From: DASYHS01 sp035998295
Lineage (GTDB): Bacteria; Pseudomonadota; Alphaproteobacteria; Azospirillales; Azospirillaceae
Length of the DNA: 11,492 bases
Assembly (NCBI RefSeq): GCF_035998295.1
Contig: NZ_DASYHS010000244.1
Coordinates: forward strand, 1-11,492
Direction of reading: 5' to 3'
The notes under the pieces are model-generated. The model was not told the origin of the DNA, did not search any database, and saw nothing but the letters and a program-made list of their open reading frames with translations. The position numbers were made by a program, and so were the translations under genes. This document shows positions 7,050 through 11,492 of this stretch, in pieces. Numbering within the stretch: position 1 is the stretch's first letter; the number at the start of each line of letters is the position of its first letter.

Positions 7050-7076
7050 TGTTTCTAGACTGCTTGGTCACTCCCC
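7042..7076 (+). terminator. Hairpin at the end of the DUF6471 operon
   Basis: GGGG plus GTGA (7042-7049) pairs with TCAC (7068-7071) plus CCCC (7073-7076), with one bulged T at 7072 and an 18-nt loop. The left arm includes the stop codon. No T-tract follows, so it is only terminator-like. Confidence 0.35.
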
Positions 7077-7172
7077 GCGTACACGCCGGAACCCATGTCC
7101 TCCGAACTTGCCGGCGGGTTCATGTCTCCCCATCTCAGAAGTCCCATTCCACTTTCAAGCTGGGAGGCTCCC

Positions 7173-7454
7173 TTGGCACGTAAATCATATGGAATCGCCC
7201 GAGAGGCGCAGGAAACCCGTAAGCTGAACCAGTTGGCAGATGAGTATGGAAGTATGGAGGTCGCCATTGCCATCATGACGCCACAGCTCCGGCAGCACGG
7301 CTGCAGCCCTGAGAATTTCAAGGCCTATCTCAATGTCAAAGGCCTAATGCAGCATGGAGCACTCGATGTTGATGCTGCAGAGAAAGAGGCCCAAAGGAAG
7401 GTTAAAACGGTCCTCGATTCCGTTTTTGGAAAAAATAAGGCGAAAGTCGACTGA
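7173..7454 (+). CDS. Hypothetical small protein, 93 residues
   Basis: I do not recognise a family. From the TTG at 7173 the protein begins MARKSYGIAREAQETRKLNQ. It is soluble and largely helical, with a Lys/Arg/Glu-rich body (EAQETRKLNQLADEYGS; EKEAQRKVKTVLDSVFGKN) and a basic end. The TTG is favoured because GGGAGG (7162-7167) lies 5 nt ahead. In-frame ATGs at 7095 and 7122 would add 26 or 17 residues but have poor ribosome sites. Base composition is much less GC-rich than the genes on its left, as in the IetAS operon to its right, so it probably came with the acquired segment. It is convergent with ietS across a 254-bp spacer. Whether it belongs to the IetAS module is unknown. Confidence 0.6.
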   Translation: MARKSYGIAREAQETRKLNQLADEYGSMEVAIAIMTPQLRQHGCSPENFKAYLNVKGLMQHGALDVDAAEKEAQRKVKTVLDSVFGKNKAKVD

Positions 7455-7469
7455 GGACAAACCAGTCAA

Positions 7470-7496
7470 GGGCGGACCTTTGACCACAGTCCGCCC
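7470..7496 (+). terminator. Hairpin downstream of the 93-residue gene
   Basis: A perfect 8-bp stem, GGGCGGAC (7470-7477) and GTCCGCCC (7489-7496), with an 11-nt loop, beginning 15 bp after the stop codon. It is followed by C-rich sequence without a T-run. Its position and strength suggest a terminator. Confidence 0.5.
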
Positions 7497-7587
7497 CTCC
7501 CCCTGATAATTTCACGTGGCAGTCAAATATCTTAGTATATGTTTACACCATCCAGGAACTAACGCTTAGGCGAGTAAAACCAGATTA

Positions 7588-7625
7588 ACGCTGCGGCATT
7601 TTTTAAACGTTCCTGCCGCGAGCGT
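7588..7625. other. Structured element downstream of ietS
   Basis: ACGCTGCGGCA (7588-7598) pairs with TGCCGCgAGCGT (7614-7625), an 11-bp stem with one bulged base, around a 15-nt loop that itself holds a run of six T. It lies about 85 bp beyond the ietS stop. The T-run is in the loop rather than after the stem, so it is not a standard intrinsic terminator. It may still act as a 3' stabilising or terminating structure. The heptamer TAACGCT recurs at 7560, 7586 and 7675 in the same spacer. I see no gene in 7455-7708. Confidence 0.4.
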
Positions 7626-7708
7626 AGCTTAGGAGAGGGAGTTCGTCGGCCAGGGCCTCTGGATCAGGCGGATTTAACGCTGATATTCCTCCGCAATTCA
7701 CACACACA

Positions 7709-9952
7709 CTACCCCTCGACATCCGTCTCGATGACCGGCTCGATGACGGCCGCTTCAACCTGCGTTCCCATGGCGGCGACAAATTCGTCATATACCCTGT
7801 GATCGGCGTCGAACGATTCGAGCATGACAACGAAGGTCGCCGTCACGGGCCATGCCTCGGTGCCGCCGGGATAGAGATAGCGGTCCCGCCAGAATAACCG
7901 AGCTCGGAGCCGCAGTTCGTTCTGACCGAAGGTTTTGCCGCGTGGGAAGTGCTGGGAGTAGACACGGATCGGCTGCCATTTGGCGTCCTCGGTCCGCGCA
8001 ACGCCTTCGGGCGTCTCCAGGCTCATCGAACCGACAAGCCGCTCCCACTTGTTGCTGTTCGTCCGGTACTGGACGGTGGCCTCGATTCGCGTTGAGGCGT
8101 AGTTCGTGCCCAAAGCATGGGTCACGGGAGCCAGGATAGCGACTAGCTTCACTCGGCCTTTAAACTTGCCACCACGGGTCAGGGATGGAGGTAACTGGAT
8201 GCCAGACCAATAATAGTTTCGCTTCTCCACGATCGACTGCTGCCAGCAGAAGATCACCGCATTGTCGCCGCTAAGCCACGGCCGCACAGGCGAGATAGGA
8301 CTCCCATAACCCGTGCGGTAGTGGAAGTCCTGCTGGTCCGCCGCGTTGATGAGTAGCGCCTTCACCAAGTCCGGTGTCGGCTGCTTCAGATTAGCCCAGG
8401 TATGCGCCGCAATCCGGCTCACCAGAGGGGCAGCAAAGCTCGAAGCTATGCCTTGCCGACCACCAAGGAGTCGCTGGCTCGAAAACCAGCTCAGTTCAGG
8501 CTTCAGCATCTCCTCGGGGCCGAGACCCACGCGCGAGATATGGCAAGGCTCCCCCACCCGTCCATCACCATTGTGGAGCCTGCCGCTCACGGTAATTGCT
8601 GCCTCAGCGTCCGCCGGCGGGGCGATCCTCTCCTCAGCTTCCCCAGGGCGGTTTCCTGAGGAGATCACGAAAAGCACGCTGTGTTTCCTAGCGAGACGCG
8701 ACATCTGGTGGCCGAACTCACTCACCCGCATCCGGTCGCAGCCTGCCGGCATGTTCGCCGAGATGTTCCACACCTTGGTGTCGCGATTTGCCGCGATCGT
8801 GCGGTCAAGATAAGCGATCAGGCCCGCCATATCCCAGCTGCCTACGAAATCGTTGCGCGGAACCACCGGCACGTCGCCGAGCCGGACCGGGTAGCTGGTA
8901 ATATCTAGGTGATTGTTCCAATCCTCGGCCTCCCGCAGGACACCAGCAACGCAGTTCGCGTGATTGTGGTCGAGAGCCGGCCGAGGGAGAAAGGCGGGAG
9001 CGCGCCAGGCAACGTCAGGCCCATAGCGCCGCGCGGTGATTCCTCCGTCCACCTCCCCCACGGTGGGAACAGTTGGGGGGAGCGGATTGTCCGGATCTGG
9101 CTCGGGTTCCGGGCCGTCGCCAGGCGGGATGCCGACCAGCGGCGCGATTGGATCCCATCTAACGATCGTTCCACTGCCGACCAGTTGAACAAGTTCTGCC
9201 TTCTCTGCCACCGCCGCAACAAGCCGAGGATAGTTGCCCTTCTGCATGCTTGCCTTAGCCCGCGCGAGCAGGCTCGCCCGCGCATCGCCGACCGCAATGA
9301 TAGTGCCGCCCGCAACGGCCGGAAAATCAATGGCGCCCTCAGCCGATTCCGAAGTCAAGAGCGACGCCTGTGGAGCGGAGGAGATGAGCAGCGCCAGCCC
9401 GGAGGTGCCCAAGCGGTCAACGACTTCTCCGCGTGCCTCTGGATTGACGAAGGGTGCTAGGTAGGCGACGAACTGGCGGCGTCCGCGCTCATCGGCGGCG
9501 GCGGCCCGCCATGTGGGTGTGAGATCCTCCGCGGCGACCGCCTCCTGCAAAGGAACGACGGCGGCAATGCGGGAGATGTCCACCCTTTGGGCAATGGAAC
9601 CGGGGTTCTTGATTCGCTGCAGAAGCGCCGTGCGGCAGGAGAGCGGCACTTCAACCGCGTAGCCGCCGTGCCAAGGTGCGGCGAAGGCGATTCCCAAGTC
9701 GCGGCTAAGCAAATCTTTCGGGGTCCAAGAGGTTGCCAGGGAGCTGTCCGCCATCTTAACCCAAAACAGCGTGCGCCCACTGAACCAACGAACGCGCTCA
9801 GATCTGTCGCTCAGAAGTTCAGCGAAGGTATCGAAGAGAGCGCGCTGCCTAGCCCGGAACTCCGGGTAGATGTCATCCTCACTCTTTCCCCGCCCCTTGA
9901 CGCCCTCTCGGGTTGCGACCATCTTGAGCCGCAGAACTGGATTGTCCGGCAC
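7709..9952 (-). CDS. ietS: IetS-like subtilisin-family serine protease
   Basis: A 747-residue S8 (subtilase) protease, the second gene of an IetAS-type operon. The N-terminal region (1-270) is not proteolytic: it opens with RLKMVATREGVKGRGKSEDD (8-27), a block I associate with proteases of this kind, and continues as a mixed alpha/beta region. A Pro/acidic linker (about 273-297) leads to the catalytic domain (about 297-545). The triad is Asp302 (VGEVDGGIT), His331 (NHANCVAG, replacing the usual HGTHVAG) and Ser505 (ASSFAAP, replacing GTSMAAP), with oxyanion Asn434 (SSGN). The C-terminal part (about 565-725) looks beta-rich. There is no signal peptide, so it acts in the cytosol. The GTG at 9952 is used because GAGGT lies 5 nt ahead and the first conserved block begins at residue 8; it overlaps ietA by 74 bp. 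In pTiC58 the homologous protease behaves as the toxic partner; the same role here is inferred. Confidence 0.85.
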   Translation of the reverse strand: MPDNPVLRLKMVATREGVKGRGKSEDDIYPEFRARQRALFDTFAELLSDRSERVRWFSGRTLFWVKMADSSLATSWTPKDLLSRDLGIAFAAPWHGGYAVEVPLSCRTALLQRIKNPGSIAQRVDISRIAAVVPLQEAVAAEDLTPTWRAAAADERGRRQFVAYLAPFVNPEARGEVVDRLGTSGLALLISSAPQASLLTSESAEGAIDFPAVAGGTIIAVGDARASLLARAKASMQKGNYPRLVAAVAEKAELVQLVGSGTIVRWDPIAPLVGIPPGDGPEPEPDPDNPLPPTVPTVGEVDGGITARRYGPDVAWRAPAFLPRPALDHNHANCVAGVLREAEDWNNHLDITSYPVRLGDVPVVPRNDFVGSWDMAGLIAYLDRTIAANRDTKVWNISANMPAGCDRMRVSEFGHQMSRLARKHSVLFVISSGNRPGEAEERIAPPADAEAAITVSGRLHNGDGRVGEPCHISRVGLGPEEMLKPELSWFSSQRLLGGRQGIASSFAAPLVSRIAAHTWANLKQPTPDLVKALLINAADQQDFHYRTGYGSPISPVRPWLSGDNAVIFCWQQSIVEKRNYYWSGIQLPPSLTRGGKFKGRVKLVAILAPVTHALGTNYASTRIEATVQYRTNSNKWERLVGSMSLETPEGVARTEDAKWQPIRVYSQHFPRGKTFGQNELRLRARLFWRDRYLYPGGTEAWPVTATFVVMLESFDADHRVYDEFVAAMGTQVEAAVIEPVIETDVEG

Positions 9953-11126
9953 CGCCCACCTCGCTCTGGACGATTTGCCTACCCGCCTTCAGGCTCTTGT
10001 CAGCCCCCTGCCTGGTAATCTGGAAGAGGGCTCCAACATCGCCTGGAGACAGATTGTGTAGCTCCGCAACCTTCTTTCGGAGATCACGCAGCCGATCCGC
10101 CGGCAAATCACCCATACGTGGTAATATAAACTTCCCGCTTGCACAACTAACAACCGCCTCCACCACAGCTGAAAGTTGGATAGGCCGATCACTGATGACG
10201 GTTGTCCGGCGGGCCGCCAGCGCGACCTCACGTATGTCAGAGCAAGACATCCCTTGGGAAATGTGAGCAAGAGCTTCTGCCGCCCTCGACTTCCCGAGGT
10301 CAAGGTAATAGCCCCACAGATCCCGCCGCAGGTCAGAGCCCGGAAGCCCCATGTCCAGCCGGTAAGGGAAGCGCCGCCACACGGCCGGGTCGAGCAGTTG
10401 CGGGTGGTTGGTAGCCGCGATGATGACGCAGCGATGGTCGAGCCGGTCGAGCGCTTGGAGCAGCGCGTTCACCACGCGCTTTAGCTCCCCTACATCCCGC
10501 GCATCGTCGCGCTGCTTGGCAATGGCATCGAACTCGTCCAGCAGGAGGACGCCCCCTGATGCTTGCACATAGTCGAGTAGCATCCTGACATTCTTGGCCG
10601 TGTCGCCGAGCAGGGATGAGACCAGGGCATCCAGGCGCGCGACGTAGAACGGGCGGTTTAATCGTGCAGCTATGTGCCCAGCCGTCAAAGTCTTGCCCGT
10701 GCCAGGCGGTCCTGACAGAATCAGGTTGAGCCTAGTCGCAAGGCCTGCCGCCGCTAGCCTCTCTGCGGCGCCGGCCTCTGCGACAAAGCGGGAGAGCACA
10801 ACGTCGTGCTCTTCCTCCATCAACAGCGGTTCCATGGGCCAAGGCTGCTCCTCCAGCAGCGCCGTCCGGCTCTTCGAGTCGCTCGGCAACTCGGCCGGCC
10901 GCGAACGCACAGGGCCGCGGCCATGCAAGACAGCGTGGAGTCGATGCTGCCACCGCCCTGGGTCGTCGCCGGCCACTCGAGAGACAAGGGCAGCTCCGAG
11001 GCGGCGAACGGAGGAAAAGTCGGAGTCGAGGCCGGCCGATACCAGATCTAAAATCATAGCTGGCGTTTCTTCTTCGCGCCTCGGCATCTGAATGACATCA
11101 GATGATGTAATCGCGCGCCTCGCCAT
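9879..11126 (-). CDS. ietA: IetA-like AAA+ ATPase
   Basis: A 415-residue AAA+ ATPase, first gene of the IetAS-type operon. A helical N-terminal region (about 1-100) precedes the ATPase core: Walker A GPPGTGKT (139-146), Walker B LLLDEFD (194-200), sensor-1 Asn240 (ATNH), arginine fingers Arg251/Arg252 (DPAVWRRFPYR) and a lid domain with GMSCSDIREVAL (292-303). All residues needed for ATP hydrolysis in a hexamer are present. The last 25 or so residues are Ser/Gly/Arg/Gln-rich and overlap the ietS start. The ATG at 11126 has GGAGG 7 nt upstream. In pTiC58 the ATPase counteracts the protease partner and both genes are needed for plasmid stability and incompatibility; the pair was later reported to protect against phage. 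By family knowledge the ATPase probably restrains, activates or feeds substrates to IetS. Confidence 0.85.
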   Translation of the reverse strand: MARRAITSSDVIQMPRREEETPAMILDLVSAGLDSDFSSVRRLGAALVSRVAGDDPGRWQHRLHAVLHGRGPVRSRPAELPSDSKSRTALLEEQPWPMEPLLMEEEHDVVLSRFVAEAGAAERLAAAGLATRLNLILSGPPGTGKTLTAGHIAARLNRPFYVARLDALVSSLLGDTAKNVRMLLDYVQASGGVLLLDEFDAIAKQRDDARDVGELKRVVNALLQALDRLDHRCVIIAATNHPQLLDPAVWRRFPYRLDMGLPGSDLRRDLWGYYLDLGKSRAAEALAHISQGMSCSDIREVALAARRTTVISDRPIQLSAVVEAVVSCASGKFILPRMGDLPADRLRDLRKKVAELHNLSPGDVGALFQITRQGADKSLKAGRQIVQSEVGGAGQSSSAAQDGRNPRGRQGAGKE

Positions 11127-11196
11127 AATTCGTCCTCCACGGTGACTTATTCTTTATCATACATCAGTGCGTCATCTAGCAACCAAGAACACATGG

Positions 11197-11225
11197 ATTA
11201 TGTCACAACCAGGCGGCAAAAGCAA
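11197..11225 (-). promoter_or_regulatory. Possible ietAS promoter
   Basis: On the minus strand TTGCTT (complement of 11220-11225), a 17-bp spacer and CATAAT (complement of 11197-11202, five of six matches). Transcription would start near 11190, about 65 nt before the ATG at 11126. The -35 match is poor. A second possible -10, TATGAT (complement of 11156-11161), lies closer to the gene. Confidence 0.3.
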
Positions 11226-11261
11226 TCTTAAAACTCATCAATTGACATAAAATTTCCGCCT
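11198..11261. repeat. Interleaved inverted words in the ietAS leader region
   Basis: TTATGTCA (11198-11205) is matched by its exact complement TGACATAA (11243-11250), and AGGCGG (11211-11216) by CCGCCT (11256-11261). In both halves the two words are 5 bp apart and each pair is separated by 45 bp. The order is B-A-B'-A', the topology of a pseudoknot if transcribed, or of paired protein sites if not. The left word overlaps the possible ietAS -10 box. I see no gene in 11127-11412. Confidence 0.4.
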
Positions 11262-11352
11262 CTGACTTTATAGTTCTCTATCTGAGCAACTGGCTTTTTC
11301 TCTGGTCAAGCAGGAGAACCCTACAGACAATAACGTTGCGGTGACGAACACA

Positions 11353-11492
11353 GAGGTGGTCCCCGATGGCCGGACAGTTTGGCGGCTGGAATAAGCTTGG
11401 TTCAGGTCTCCGTCATGCCGCCAAGCCGATCCCAGTCTCGATGCCCTGGTAGGCCTCGTCCGGGGTGCTGCCGCCGAGCCGCGAATGCGGCC
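11353..11492 (-). mobile_element. 3' end of an IS3-type insertion sequence, running off the window
   Basis: The transposase tail at 11413 is followed, on its 3' side, by a short non-coding stretch that should hold the element's terminal inverted repeat. The segment beginning near 11353 (GAGGTGGTCCCCGATGGCC) is the best-looking candidate for that end, but the opposite end and target duplication lie outside the window, so the boundary is a guess. Confidence 0.4.
11413..11492 (-). CDS. IS3-family transposase, C-terminal fragment (cut by window edge)
   Basis: The minus strand encodes PHSRLGGSTPDEAYQ followed by ten more residues and a stop at 11413-11415. The pattern (R)PHS-LGG-TPDEAY is characteristic of the C-terminus of the rve integrase-core transposase (OrfB) of IS3-family elements. 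Only the last 25 residues are inside the window; the DDE catalytic core would lie to the right. Whether the element is intact cannot be judged. Confidence 0.7.
   Translation of the reverse strand, partial: PHSRLGGSTPDEAYQGIETGIGLAA

Noticed and set aside
6352..7071. Upstream extension of the 143-residue gene across the DUF6471 pair
   Set aside because: It would run antisense through two well-supported genes and past the promoter; the ATG at 6351 has a strong ribosome site.
7095..7172. ATG starts at 7095 and 7122 for the 93-residue gene
   Set aside because: Poor ribosome sites and a leader-like sequence; the TTG at 7173 has GGGAGG. Not fully excluded.
7696..7708. Short CA-dinucleotide run beside the ietS stop
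   Set aside because: Only about five units; too short to treat as a microsatellite or phase-variation tract.
11242..11247. Perfect TTGACA on the plus strand as a rightward promoter
   Set aside because: The nearest -10-like sequence (TTTATA) is 19 bp or more away and no plus-strand gene follows; better explained as part of the inverted word pair.
1..11492. tRNA or rRNA genes, CRISPR arrays, plasmid replication genes
   Set aside because: Looked for and not seen; IetAS is known from a plasmid, but nothing else here indicates one.

Overview
The window looks like an alphaproteobacterial chromosome or chromid. Most of it is very GC-rich, it carries an F1-ATPase inhibitor zeta subunit (DUF1476, a family essentially confined to Alphaproteobacteria), and it has a tandem pair of small DUF6471 proteins, also common there. 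I cannot name the genus from sequence alone; an Azospirillum/Rhodospirillales- or Methylobacterium-like bacterium would fit.

Left part (1-7049), high GC, ordinary core and accessory genes. These are a patatin-like lipid acyl hydrolase (+), the ATPase inhibitor zeta subunit (-), a class I SAM-dependent methyltransferase (+), a large membrane-bound hybrid sensor histidine kinase (-), an alpha/beta hydrolase divergent from the kinase (+), an unrecognised 143-residue protein (-), and two overlapping paralogous DUF6471 genes (+). Two convergent gene pairs in this part are separated by only about 30 bp holding a GC-rich hairpin, likely a two-way terminator. The spacer between the 143-residue gene and the DUF6471 pair is AT-richer and densely patterned. 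It holds a good sigma70-type promoter facing left, a direct repeat with a 20-bp period, and a palindrome overlapping a possible promoter facing right.

Right part (about 7050-11492), clearly less GC-rich, looks horizontally acquired. It has a small unrecognised gene (+), then a two-gene operon on the minus strand: an AAA+ ATPase followed by a subtilisin-like serine protease that overlaps it by 74 bp. This pair matches IetAS, first described as a toxin-antitoxin-like stability and incompatibility module on the Agrobacterium plasmid pTiC58 and later reported as an anti-phage system. The leader of ietA has paired inverted words near a possible promoter. Just beyond it lies the 3' end of an IS3-type transposase running off the window, so the island is flanked by a mobile element on at least that side.

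The main functional unit is therefore the IetA-IetS pair, in which the ATPase probably controls or feeds the protease. The left-hand genes look like independent transcription units rather than one pathway.
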